Positions 1 to 10,700 of a stretch of 64,000 nt of DNA are shown piece after piece. Position 1 is the stretch's first letter, and each line of letters opens with the position of its first letter. Location of the stretch: positions 124,001-188,000 of the forward strand of contig WUJK01000016.1 of the NCBI GenBank assembly GCA_011317545.1. The letters are read 5' to 3'. This DNA is from Coniella vitis. Taxonomy: Eukaryota; Ascomycota; Sordariomycetes; Diaporthales; Schizoparmaceae. The position numbers and the translations under genes were made by a program. The notes beneath the pieces were generated by a model. The model was not told where the DNA came from and searched no databases. It saw nothing but the letters and a program-made list of their open reading frames with translations.

Positions 1-1995
1 TATATATTACTCCTTCCTTATTCGCGCCTTCCTATACTTATATACTCTAGATACTCTCCGCCCTTAGGCCCTCGCTGCTCTTATTACGCGCTATACCCGT
101 AACTACCTATTTAAATTAAATAAGACTTAAGCTAGTTATAACGAGGTCCGGTTATTAAATAATAAGTATACCTATAGTATATATATCGATTACTCCTTCC
201 CTATTTATATTCTATTAACTTTATACTAGCGCTATAGCTATAAGCTTATATACCGCTAAACGATAACGCTAGAGGATATTACCGACCTATTAGTAAAGCT
301 TATAAAAGGAGGTAGTAAGGGTAAGGGCTTAATTAATATTAAAGTAAAGTATAATATTAATAACGATCCTTATTCTAATAAAACTAAGGAGAATAATTCT
401 AATAGTAAAGAGGAGGTAAGTAAGGATAAGTAGGTAGCCGCGTTAACGTATATTTTATATATAGTTTTCTTTTTATTCGTAATACTTAATTTCCCCGCTC
501 TTCTTTTCTATAACTTTAGGCTATTATAACTCGTAATATTATTATAGTATTACTCGAACTCCTTAAGAGTAGCTATATCTTTAAATTCGGATAATAGCTA
601 TTAATCTAGCTAATCTTATCCGACCTATTTAATTAGGATTTTATATTATAGCGTTTCGTCCGTTTTCGTATAGCTTTTATATAGCTTATTATATACTCTA
701 ATAATACTCTCTACTTAATACTCGGGTTCCTCTCCCTCTTTAACTATAATAGGGTTAAGCCGGTATTCTCTTTATACCTATAATAGGAGCGGGTCTTATA
801 TAGCTCGGATTAGGAGATTTATATAGAAATAAGGGTAAATATCTAGCGGGATATCTAATTCTATTATATAAGGGCTAATAATATATATTACGATATACTT
901 CTTATATAGCTAAGCTAACTTCTTTAAAGGGCGGTCGGTAGTAATATTTCGTAGGGAGAGCTATACCTTATCGCCCTTAATAAGCCGCTCTATAGCTATT
1001 TATAATTTATTCGTAGATTCTTTTATTCGTTATTATATAACTATTATTATAGCTTAAGCGAAAGTAATTATATCTTTAAGCTATTAAATAAAGTTCTCGG
1101 CCTAAACCCTAAGCGCTTATATTATTAATATATTATACTATATTTATTCGATTAGATCTATATAATAGCTATATAGGATAAAAAGTAGGCTAAGGCTAAT
1201 CGTACTAATATTCCTATTATTAATAGCTAGTTAAGCGCCGGGTAGGAGTATCGGCTAATCTAATTATATATATATAACGAATACTCGGAGGTAATCTATA
1301 ACCTTTTAGTTTACCTTTTCTATAGCTCTATCCGTTTATAAGTAGAAAGCGGTATTTAGGCGCTATTTTATCTTTATAAGCTTATATAATCGGCGCTAAA
1401 ACCCTTCTATTTAGTTCGAGCCTTAATCGCTAATTATTACCTTAGGGAAACTATAAAACCGCTAATAATAGTATAAGAACCGCTTTATATATACTTCCGC
1501 GCTTATACTATATATAGCTTCGAGTATAATAGCTTTCGTTAATCGGTTTATAATTATTATTAAGTAAGCCTCTTTTATATTATCCTTATAGGGGAGGTCG
1601 ATTATAAAGTCTATAGATAATTCGCTTTATACCCGCTTAAGTATTAATAGAGGCTTAAGAAAGCCCTTCTTTTAATATCTTTATACCGTCTTATAATTAT
1701 AAATATTATAATTTTATATAAACCGCCGAATACTATAGTATATACCTAGCTAGAAATAGCCCCTTATTATTATCGTAATAATAATATCCCTCCCTAGGTA
1801 GCTAAATAAGGTAGAATTATAGATATTTTATATTAGTTTAATATATAGGGGTTCCTAATCCGGTAATTAGAGCTATTTATAGAACCTAAATAGTCCTTTA
1901 TTATCGATCGAATATTCTATTATAGATACCTTAATAAGCTTGCCTTCGGATATCTATAAGTAAGGGGGAAAAGAGTATTTACCCCTATAGATTAT
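1..1995 (-). pseudogene. Ty3/gypsy chromovirus fragment: H2C2 zinc finger, integrase core, chromodomain (RIP-inactivated)
   Basis: This is the 3' half of a chromovirus pol gene, running leftward. In the minus-strand reading, an H2C2-type region (HDST-like, then NYNIY for CNIC) lies at about 1850-1690. The integrase core follows, with IDFIIDLPYK and INRLTKAII at about 1625-1525 (DFI and DRLTK motifs). A GDKV-stop-LSLRNIT stretch near 980-920 is the usual segment between integrase and chromodomain. At about 740-620 the pattern EEPEY-stop-VESIIRVYNK ending in IK-stop-VG matches a C-terminal chromodomain (VEKIL, VKWVGY). In-frame stops are only TAA/TAG at expected Gln/Trp codons. In life it would insert retroelement cDNA into the genome, with the chromodomain guiding it to heterochromatin. 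RNase H and RT are not seen upstream of about 1995, where a (TTTA)n tract begins. The left end may run off the window; positions 1-600 beyond the chromodomain hold no motif I recognise. The family is certain; the exact limits are not. Confidence 0.85.
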
Positions 1996-2003
1996 ACCTA
2001 TAT

Positions 2004-2030
2004 TTTATTTATTTATTTATTTATTTATTT
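2004..2030. repeat. (TTTA)n microsatellite
   Basis: About six to seven TTTA units in a row, read as AAAT/TAAA on the minus strand. It sits exactly where the recognisable chromovirus reading stops. Simple A-rich tails like this often mark the 3' end of a LINE, which would be a minus-strand element lying to the right. That interpretation is inference. Confidence 0.85.
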
Positions 2031-2348
2031 AATTAAATTAACGCCGGACTAGTTACGCTAGCATACCTCCTAAGGGGTATCTCGGCGTATACTACTTATC
2101 GTACTACTAAGGAGCGTATATATACCTACCCAGTATATATATTCGTAGTATAACCCTAGCCCGAAGGCTACTTTATAGCGTATTAGCTATATCCCAGAAG
2201 CTAAATACTCCAGGGATTAGTCTTAGAGTAGAGTTATATAATACTATTAGTATAGCCTATATAGAGCTACGTTTTTATTAGGTTAGCGTATTACCGTATA
2301 ATTACTAGACGTTAAATACCGGCCGAGATTAGTTCCGAAGCCGTATTA
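2031..2348. other. Unassigned 318 bp between (TTTA)n and the tandem array
   Basis: No motif recognised. It is unrelated to the sequence that precedes the other two copies of repeat A (30363-32077 and 60097-61811), so it marks the left outer edge of the tandem array. A few CpA sites survive here, mostly as CAG (for example near 2130, 2195 and 2211). It could be the 3' end of the LINE or of another element. Confidence 0.5.
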
Positions 2349-2687
2349 TATATATACTATACGTCGATTATACTAGCGATAACCTTACTAGTATAGCAGC
2401 CTAAGGGCGCTATACTAGAGAGCTAGCTAGCTATTAAGCTGCTAATATAGCATAGGTATCCTTATAATAGTATAGAGTAGTAGCTTAAGATATATTAGAG
2501 ATATACCTTAAAGCGTTTATTATTATTAGTCTATAAAAGTATATATCCTTCTACTAATAATAGCTAGCCCTTTATCTATAATTATAGATAATAGCTATTA
2601 TAATTAGTTATACCCCTATTATTATTAATAGCAGGGGTATAATGCTATCTATTATATTTCTCCTATACCTATTATAGCTTATCTAAA

Positions 2688-2724
2688 CTCCCTCCCCCTC
2701 CTCCCTTCTCCCTCCTCCTTTCTT
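2688..2724 (+). promoter_or_regulatory. Pyrimidine-rich tract upstream of repeat A gene, copy 1
   Basis: An almost pure C/T stretch of 37 bases, about 105 bases before the presumed start codon at 2829. CT-rich tracts just upstream of the start are common in filamentous fungal promoters, which supports plus-strand transcription of the neighbouring degenerate gene before it decayed. The same tract is present at 32417-32453 and 62151-62187. Confidence 0.45.
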
Positions 2725-2828
2725 AATCTATTATATAGTAGTATAGTAGTATTACTAACTATCGCCGCTACTATATTATACTCCCCTCTATAATCCTAAG
2801 TATAGTAACTACTATTACTACTATTATA

Positions 2829-4560
2829 ATACCTCCTAAGAAAGGAAATAAGCGTATCTACCTTTCCTAATCGAATATTAGGACTTATAATAGTCTACTA
2901 ATATTTTAAATTAATATATAGCTAAATATACTAAAGTACGCTATACCGCGAATATTACTAATACCCGTATAGTTAAGAAATATATAATACTCCTATTAAT
3001 CTATATAAACTAGCCTAAGCTCCTATAAATACCGTATCTAGCGCTATTATAAAGTAGTATATTCTTCCTATAAGATATTTATATAAATAGTATAGTAAGT
3101 ATAGTATATTATACTAAAGCTAAGTTCTAATATTACTAATTAACTACTACTAATAAGTATATTTACTAATAGAAATTAAAGCTATTAAGAAGGGTATTAC
3201 CCCTATAATATATAGTATACTCTTATATAGCGTTATAAAGCCGACTACTAATATACTTAATAGTAATAATTATATTTATAACGAAGATAAGGGCGATAAA
3301 AATATCCTATAGAAGGCCCTTAATAATACCCTCGAGCTTAAGGATAAGGATAAAGGTAATATCGAGGCTATTAAAGATAATACTAATAGCGAAGATAAGG
3401 TAAACTTACTCTAAGATAGCTAGGAATAGGCCGAAGATACCTTTAATAATAAGGAGCTTACTACTAATATATATACTAGTAATAATAACGCCGAGGAGGA
3501 TAATAAAAAGGCCTGCTAGGATAAGGCTAATAATAATAATAACTATATTACTAATAGTAATACTAATCGTACCTATATAAACGATAGTAGTAATAATAGT
3601 AGTAGTAGTAACGATAACGATATTAATATCGCTTATACTATTACCGCCGGTAATATTAGTAATAAACGCCCTACGCCTACCTCTACTCCTATTAATACTC
3701 CTACTACTAAGAAGTAATATTCTACTACTATTACTAGTAGTAGTAACGCTAGGGCTAGGGCTATTAAGATAATAGCTCCTATTAAGGCTAACCCTCCTTA
3801 TACTACCTATATTACTAACGCTATTATTACTACTAATATTTAGCCTAAGGCTAAGACTAGTAAGAAGACTAATATTACTAAGAATAAAGGTAAGGCTACT
3901 ACTCCTATTACCCCTATTAAACGTAAAAAGATATAAGAGGCTAGCGAAGCTACTCCTAATAGCCGTTATATTATAACCTAGCGCGATATACTTTATAAGT
4001 AATATCTAGTCTCGGTAATTACCGGTAAGTCGCTTAGCGATTATTAGGATATCGAGGGTAATACCCGCTATTAGCGCTATTAGTATAAGGGCTATACCCC
4101 TTTAGCTAACTATCTAATAACCGTTAGCTACTAGCTATATAACGCCCTATAGGAGGGTAAGGATAATACCCCCTATTATATTATTATTTATATAGCTAAG
4201 GAGGCCTATAATAAAGTATTAGTAGAAGGCTTTACTAAATTATTTAATAAATCGGAGGAGGAGGTAGAGCCGGTTATATAGCCTTAGAAGCGCCCCCGCT
4301 ATATCCTACCCCGCTACTATTAATAATAATAATATTAATTATAATACTAGCCCTAATAATACTAGCGCTAAGCTATTATAGCTATTACTACTACTACTAG
4401 CGCTAATACTACCTATAAGTAGGAGTACGCCCCTAGCGCTATAAGCTTATTATAATTACTTCCCGGCCTAATTACCCCTACCCTAAATACTCCCGCCGAC
4501 CGCTATACCGCGCTATACGCCCTTAATAACGCTATACGCTAGGTAATTAACTATATATAG
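2829..4560 (+). pseudogene. Degenerate plus-strand gene of repeat A, copy 1 (function unknown)
   Basis: I do not recognise the family. The presumed start is ATA (formerly ATG) at 2829, followed by PPKKGNKRIYLS. From about 3160 a different frame (codons starting at positions of the form 3n+1) stays readable to at least 4560 with only TAA/TAG interruptions, so a lost intron or frameshift lies between. Visible composition is an acidic stretch with EDK and EEDN (about 3280-3520), an Asn/Ser-rich tract (about 3530-3650), Thr/Pro/Lys-rich tracts (about 3660-3930, with KRPTPTSTP and TPIKRKK), then a more complex domain containing TGKSLSDY-stop-DIEGNTRY and EGFTKLFNKSEEEVEPVI (about 4020-4280). Low-complexity basic tails suggest a nuclear or nucleic-acid-binding protein; this is a guess. 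The 3' end is uncertain because it meets the opposing LINE. Confidence 0.5.
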
Positions 4561-5299
4561 TTTAATATACTTTAGCCCTAGATAGCTTATAATATAGCTA
4601 TAAACTACCCTAATAGCTAATAATATAAAATCCTAATTAAACCCGCTTTCCTATAAAATAGTAGATTATATTATACCTACCGTATATATAGTAATAAGGG
4701 TATTATTTATAGAGAATCTTTATAGATTATTTCTAAAAAGGCAGACTATACTTAATAATCTATAAATACCCTTTATAAATATATTTCGCGGAAAGGGGTA
4801 TTAAAGGGCCCGGCTAAGCCTTTCGGCTAATCCCGTTACCTCCGCTTAGCTATTATATAATATACCTAATATTAAGGCGAAAGCTTATTAAAATAGCCTA
4901 TTCTATAATAATAGCCTATCCCTAGCCGGCTAAACCGATAGTAATACGCTTTAAAATCGCTATAATTAGTCTTTATAACTATAAAAAGAGCTAGCTATTA
5001 GTATTTTAGTAAAAGGGCCGGCTATATTATAATACGAAAGCCTAGCCCTTAAGCGCTATATTAGCTAGATAAGACTACCTATTAATATATCTATTATATC
5101 TTCTTAAAGCTTCTAATTCCCTCTTAATATAAGGTCCGTATACCCGAGGTAATAGGGCTTATTACCCGCTCTATTAGGGAGAATATTATACCCCTCTTTA
5201 TAAGGGTATTTATAAGCTTATTCCTAGCTATATCTATATAACCTAGGCTTTAGAGGATAGTTATTAACCGTCCTTTTATAAAGTATTATTTATAAACAG

Positions 5300-8200
5300 C
5301 TTAAAAGCTTCGGAAAGCTTATTATAAGGTAATAAGTATATTACCCTATAATCCCTAGATAACCGAGGTATTATTTATATAGATAAATACCGCTAATAAT
5401 ACTATTTCTAGCGCTAGCCGTAGTCCTATAAGCGCTTTAACCGCTTTAGTATCGAAAACGTATAAGTACTCGTAGAATACCCTAATAGTAATAGTAATAA
5501 ATACCCTATCCCTTACTATAATATACTTATAGCTTACCCTACGCTCAAGTCCCTTCTAAACCTTAGAGCCGTTTATATATATTATTATAATATCCGGTAG
5601 TAGGGTTATATATTATATATTATAGCGTATAACTACTTCCTTTTTAGGGTAACCGATATTAGGGTTTAATATAATATAGTTAGAATACCGGGGGGTTAAT
5701 AGGGCCGGCTTAGGTATAATAGGAAAGCTATATATAATATCCGTAAGGCGTATATTAAATACCCTAAGGTTATATCCTATAGGAGCGTATATTCGTTTAT
5801 AAAAGGGGTACCCTATATTTAATAGAATATATTATAAGCTAGCCCGGCGAACCGCTATTCTTAATATAAGCTTAGCTATAAGGAGGCCCGCTTTATAAAG
5901 GGCTATTATTATATATATTATCCTTTACGCCGGTAATACCCCTTTAGCGCCCTTTACTAATAGTTAATCCGCCTTCTTAAGCTATATTATAAGTATATAG
6001 CCCGGTCGAAACTAAGTATCCGCTATATATATAAATATCGGGATAAATATCGCTATAACCGTTTTATAAAAGAACGTTATAAGGGGGCTATATTATACCT
6101 TCCTAAGGCTCCTAAGGTAAGCTATAATCTTCGCTATTTTATAAACCCTTTCCTTAATATACCTCCTACCCGTAAAACGCTTATTAAACTAAAATCCTAG
6201 CTAATAAAAGCTAACTACCTTAGAATAAGAGGGTATATTAGTAATAAGCTTTATACGCCTACCGCTTATTATAATAGCCGGCTATACCGCTTCCCTATAC
6301 TTTAAAAAGTAGAAAACTTCCGTCTTCTCCGCTATAAACTATACTATATTCCTCGAAGCCTAATTATTAATATTTATTATATCCGTTTCTAATAATATTA
6401 TATTTTTCTTTATACTATTAGATATATAAAGGAAGAGAATATCGTCTATATAATAGAAATACCTATTACTACCTTATAGAATAAGTTTAGAGAGGTAGAT
6501 TATATATAATACCGGCGAGAAAGGTAAGCCCTAAGGTATATTATATCTTACCGAGGAGAAACCTATTATCGACCTATTTAAGCGGACCTATACTAGCTAT
6601 ATTATTAGGAAGGAGGCTATTAAACTTAATAATAAGAGTAGGAAATTAAGGATTTATAGCTATACGATTAGTTTATTAGGGAGGATAATATTAAACGCCC
6701 TTTATATATCCCTAATTATTATTATAATAACCTACCTTCGGGAGAATACTAGCTCGATATTATATATAAGTATTATTATAAAGTTTATTATAAAGCGTTT
6801 TAATAACGCTTTATAATATTATAGGTTAAGGACCCCTTTAATAAATAGGATCTAGAAGAGCTTATATATAATTAGCCTCTTAAGCCCCTTAGAAAAGGTA
6901 AAAAGGAGAGTAATAAGCTTATATAATCTAAGGCTATTTATATCCCTTTTACTTAGCTTAGGGTATATCGATACCTTAGTATAGCACTAAGGTAGAGGAA
7001 AGTAACTTATAATAAGGTAATTATTATAAAGCCGAATTAAAAGGGGGCTAATATTATCCTAATACTCCTTTAATAAGGATATTAAAGCGCTATTTACCCT
7101 AGGAGAAGTAAATTTAACTTAGATAATATACTCCTCTACCTCCTTAGGTATAACCGTATAACCCTATTAGAAATAGGCTTTAAAGGTATCCTAGCTCTTA
7201 AATAGGTCCCTAATTAAATCGTTATCCCTAAAGAACCGTTATAAAATCTTATCCTATAGTAAGCTTACTTTCTTAATAGGGTCCTTATATAATATACTAT
7301 CCCCTATATATAATAGGGGAGTTTATAGTAGTATAGCTAGCTTATATTACCCTATTATCCTAAAGATATCCGTATCTAAAGCTATTATATCGATCTTACC
7401 CTATTAAAAGGCTTACCGATATATTCGAATAGCCCCCTTAAAGGTATTCCTAGCTACCTAAAACTCCCTCGAATAAATCCGATAACTATATTAAGCCCTA
7501 ATATATGCTTAATATACCTCCTCTACCCTATTATCCTATTAAAGGGCTTAGGAATAGGGTTATAACTACCGCCCTATCGCCTTTAGGGCCCTACCCTAAA
7601 GGTAATCTAAGCGGGTTATTTAATCGTTTAGAGAAGCTAGGTTCTCTACTTATAAAAGGGGTAGTATATCTATTAGCCCTATTTCTAGAAAGCCCTTAAA
7701 GGCCGGGAGGGATTATAAGTCTACCTATAATTATATTAATTATTCCTAGGGGAGCGGAGGATTACTACCGATAGTTATAATAAGGGTCTTATAATTAGAA
7801 TTAGTATATAGTTTAAAAGTAACCTTTATAGCTATATTAAGAATATTAGAGAAGATTAGGTTAAAAACCCCCCCTTAGATATATATAAGGACGCCCGGGG
7901 TATTTATAAAGAATATATCTCTAAATAATATTTAATCTTTAACCCGGTTATTACCCCTTTCGTTAAGCTTACCCGGCTTATAAGGGGTATAGATTATATT
8001 AAAATCGCTTCTAACTACCTATTTTTATATAAATAGATTATTTAATATATAATCGAGTATTATATCCTCCTTAAGCGCTCGGTAAATATTAATTAGAAAA
8101 ACCCTTAATACCTTTAGCTAAAGTCCGTCTCTTATAATAAGGGGCTATTATTACTTTATATATAGCTTATAACCCCGTTATATATATATTAGGACCCGGG

Positions 8201-8800
8201 GCTTATTACCGAATAACTCTTACCGCTTTTCCTTATAATAGGCTATTAAATCCCCTCTTTAATTATCTATTAATAAGAAAAGCTTATAAGTAAGATACCT
8301 CTAAATTCTCGTATTATATATCGTATATAGCTCCTAAACCTATATAATATCTACCCCCTGCTTAATATAGAATATTAGTAGTATAATATAAATAGATTAT
8401 TTCTTCCTTATATTCGCTTAAACGATTATAAAAAGAGCTCCCCGGCTATCGGAAGGGTATATCCTACTTATATATAGGGGGAGTAGTAATATTTAAGCCC
8501 CCTTAGGAGCTAAGGATTATAACTATATTATCGTTATCCTTAACTATATCCGCCGGGGGTATAAGCTCTCTCTTTATAGCGGGGCTAAGACCCTCCGGAG
8601 GCGGTATATTAGCCGGGTTAAGCTATAGCCGCTATTATAAGCCGGTCGGCGGTATATAGTTATAGATATTATTATAAAGCCGCTTCTAGGAGGGGCTTTC
8701 GATAGATAGCTACTCCGTAGGCTTAATAGGGGGTTAAAGCTCCCGCTAGTTATTAATAGTATTTATAGCTATATTTATATTATTATAACGGGCCTTACTT
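5300..8800 (-). pseudogene. LINE ORF2: endonuclease, reverse transcriptase, RNase H, copy 1
   Basis: Read leftward. The apurinic-type endonuclease is at about 8100-7700: VVRSDFNIIYTPY at about 8015-7975 matches the GDFN(x)HHPLW metal-binding loop, followed by INTPG and a DHK-like SNYKTLIITIGS near 7800-7770. The reverse transcriptase is at about 7200-6300: VRLNRSIIGFSSVRYNIP, then stop-GLPFSPVLYIIYL (from PQGSPLSPVL) near 6590-6510, and FYYIDDILFLY (YxDD active site) at about 6455-6430. RNase H is at about 5590-5300: IYINGSK (from TDGSK) at about 5583-5561 and VFDTKAVKAL at about 5465-5435 for the Asp and Glu catalytic positions. Stops are TAA/TAG at former Gln/Trp. The protein would nick chromosomal DNA and copy LINE RNA at the nick. 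The family assignment is firm; the start codon is not identifiable. Confidence 0.85.
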
Positions 8801-8875
8801 ATATTCCTAATCCTTTTAAGCTTAAAGATAAACGGGTAATAAAGCTACCTATTAACTATTATAGGGGTAATAGTA

Positions 8876-9402
8876 TATAACGGGCTAGCCCCTATAGGGC
8901 TCTAGGAATTAACTAGCGTTCCTATAGCTATCTCCGATATACGGAACCTTTCTCTTAGGCGGTTAAGGTAAAAGGTATATAATCTTCTAAATACGTTTTA
9001 GAAGATCTAGTTAACTTATTAGGTATATCGGGCGAAGGTAATATTATAGGTAGGCTTATAATATTACCTCCCTTCTCTCCCTTTAATAACGTCGGACCCT
9101 TAAAGCTTACCCGTAATATTACTTTATAAGCCGAAGTTTATACGGAAGGGGTATCTAAGACTTTTAGTACTCCGTAGCTTAAACTTACGACCTTAGGATT
9201 TTATTTAGAAGATATATAACGGGCTAGCCCTTATAGGGCTCTAGGAATTAACTAGCGTTCCTACGGCCGTCTCCGACGTACGGAACCTTTCGCTTAGGCG
9301 GTTAAGGCAAAAGGTATATAATCTTCTAAATACGTTTTAGAAGATCTAGTTAACTTATTAGGTATATCGGGCGAAGGTAATATTATAGGTAGGCCTATAA
9401 TA
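8876..9402 (-). mobile_element. Terminal-repeat retrotransposon in miniature (TRIM), complete, copy 1
   Basis: A 527-bp element with two direct 188-bp terminal repeats (8876-9063 and 9215-9402) around a 151-bp internal region that has no coding capacity. Its minus orientation is shown by a purine-rich tract, read on the minus strand, ending directly at the 3' LTR (9085-9064; AAAGGGAGAGAAGGGAGG). The flanks are TAGTA (8871-8875) and TAATA (9403-9407), consistent with a 5-bp target duplication that has suffered one G-to-A change. A non-autonomous element like this depends on the reverse transcriptase and integrase of another LTR retrotransposon. The two LTRs differ mainly by transitions. A solo LTR of the same family lies at 29181-29371. 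Confidence 0.85.
9064..9085 (-). other. Polypurine tract of the TRIM, copy 1
   Basis: On the minus strand this is an almost pure A/G run directly abutting the 3' LTR, the place and composition expected for the plus-strand primer in reverse transcription. It decides the orientation of the element. Confidence 0.75.
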
Positions 9403-10700
9403 TAATATAGCTAAAGTAGCTAGAGCGGACCGGCCCGTAGTAATTAATATACCTAGGGGGAAGTATATAAACCTCCCCTTCCTAAGTATATTAAGCGTTA
9501 GAATAAGTAGGGCACCGCTTACTCCTTATATAATACTTAGTTAAGTAATAGTTAAGATAGCCGTTTATATAGAAAGAGAGCCTCTTTATTTTCTATACTA
9601 GCCGGGTATAGGGTAGATTAAAGATCTAGAAGGGTTATATTTCGTATAAGAAGGATACTAGCTAGGTAATAATACTTATAATAGGGTTATATCCGTTTAT
9701 AGAAAGCTTATAGGAAATAGGCTTAACTCCCGTTTATATTATAGCCTCCTCCCGGATATACTCCTTAGGAGAAACCCTTTAATACTTATCTTAAACCTCT
9801 TTATTAATAAGGTATAAAGCCTAGCTGGTAGGGGTTTTAATAACTACCGCTATATTAATTATAGGGATCTAAAGCCGAATATAAATACCTAGCTTAAATC
9901 CTTAAAGGGGTAAGCCTATAAGCGTATTATAAGGGGTAGCCCTAAAGAGGATCCTTATATTCTATCCCTATTACCGGCTATATTAGGGGCTGGATTTTCG
10001 AGTATAATAAGCTAGCTCCGCCGGGAGGCTAATAGCTATACTTATAATAATAGCCTAGCTTCGACCCTTTTAGGGGTATTAGGCGGGTAAAGGTAGCTAT
10101 TAGGGGTAGAGTATTACCTATAGAGTAATAATAGGAGGAGTCGGGTATATCGGAGTAAGCCGGCTAATAGCCGGGTCCGATAAAAGATTTTTAAGCTTAT
10201 ACTTAGCTATAGCTAGGAGTTAGGAGTATACCCTCTTTATATAAAGACGCTCTTCGCTTTATAAAGGGCCTTTAAAGGTATTAACTAGTTTTCTTAAGGT
10301 CTCGTTTATTATAAGTAGGATTATCTCCCGAGCTATAAATATATAGTATACGCTTATAAGGAGGGTCTTAACTATATTAGGGGCGAGGGGGTTATCTTAA
10401 TAAATAGTAATATCCTCCTATAACTATAGCGCGGTATTATAATACCTCTTTTATTATATAGGGGAGTAAATCGAATCCGTAATAAAACTAGTATCCGTCC
10501 TAGGTATTAATCCCTTAGGTAATAGCGAGCCGCCTTATATTATATCCGTAGGTATAGCCTCCTATAAGGCTATCCCGTAACCGAGTTTACCTATATATAA
10601 ATAGGTTAGATATTAGTAAATTATTAGCAAAACCGTATATACCCTTAATAAAAGCAGGCGTATACGAGAAAAGTATCGGGAAGGATAAGATTATACTTAT
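9403..10700 (-). other. Presumed 5' part (ORF1/leader) of the LINE, unresolved, copy 1
   Basis: This 1.3 kb lies between the TRIM and the RNase H end of Gypsy-1. Its position upstream of LINE ORF2 suggests ORF1, the gag-like RNA-binding protein. No zinc knuckle or other motif could be read with confidence. It could instead hold the integrase end of Gypsy-1, whose pol breaks off near 10850. Confidence 0.35.

Larger units (their letters stand above)
4560..10700 (-). mobile_element. Non-LTR retrotransposon (LINE, Tad1-like), copy 1, interrupted by a TRIM
   Basis: A minus-strand LINE identified by its ORF2 domains in the order AP endonuclease, reverse transcriptase, RNase H, which is the Tad1/I type of architecture. 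Its 3' end lies somewhere below the RNase H at 5300, close to repeat A, and no poly(A) tail is evident there. Its 5' portion (9403-10700) is presumed ORF1 and shows no diagnostic motif to me. A 527-bp TRIM element is inserted at 8876-9402, between ORF2 and the presumed ORF1. Both element limits are estimates. Confidence 0.7.

Noticed and set aside
2005..2035. Replication origin suggested by the AT-rich TTTA tract
   Set aside because: AT-rich simple repeats are everywhere in RIP DNA. Nothing else supports an origin.
4560..6200. Continuation of the plus-strand repeat A gene through 6.2 kb
   Set aside because: The plus strand stays readable if TAA/TAG are treated as Gln, but the minus strand carries clear RNase H and reverse transcriptase motifs there. 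RIP removes TGA and makes many antisense frames look open.
7505..7699. 64-codon plus-strand open frame (repeated at 37237-37431)
   Set aside because: It lies antisense to the LINE region between endonuclease and reverse transcriptase, is open only because a rare ATG survives, and has no motif. Identity of the two copies only reflects the tandem duplication.
8876..9402. Two independent solo LTRs instead of one TRIM
   Set aside because: The purine tract abutting one LTR and the similar 5-bp flanks outside the pair, but not around each LTR, favour one element.
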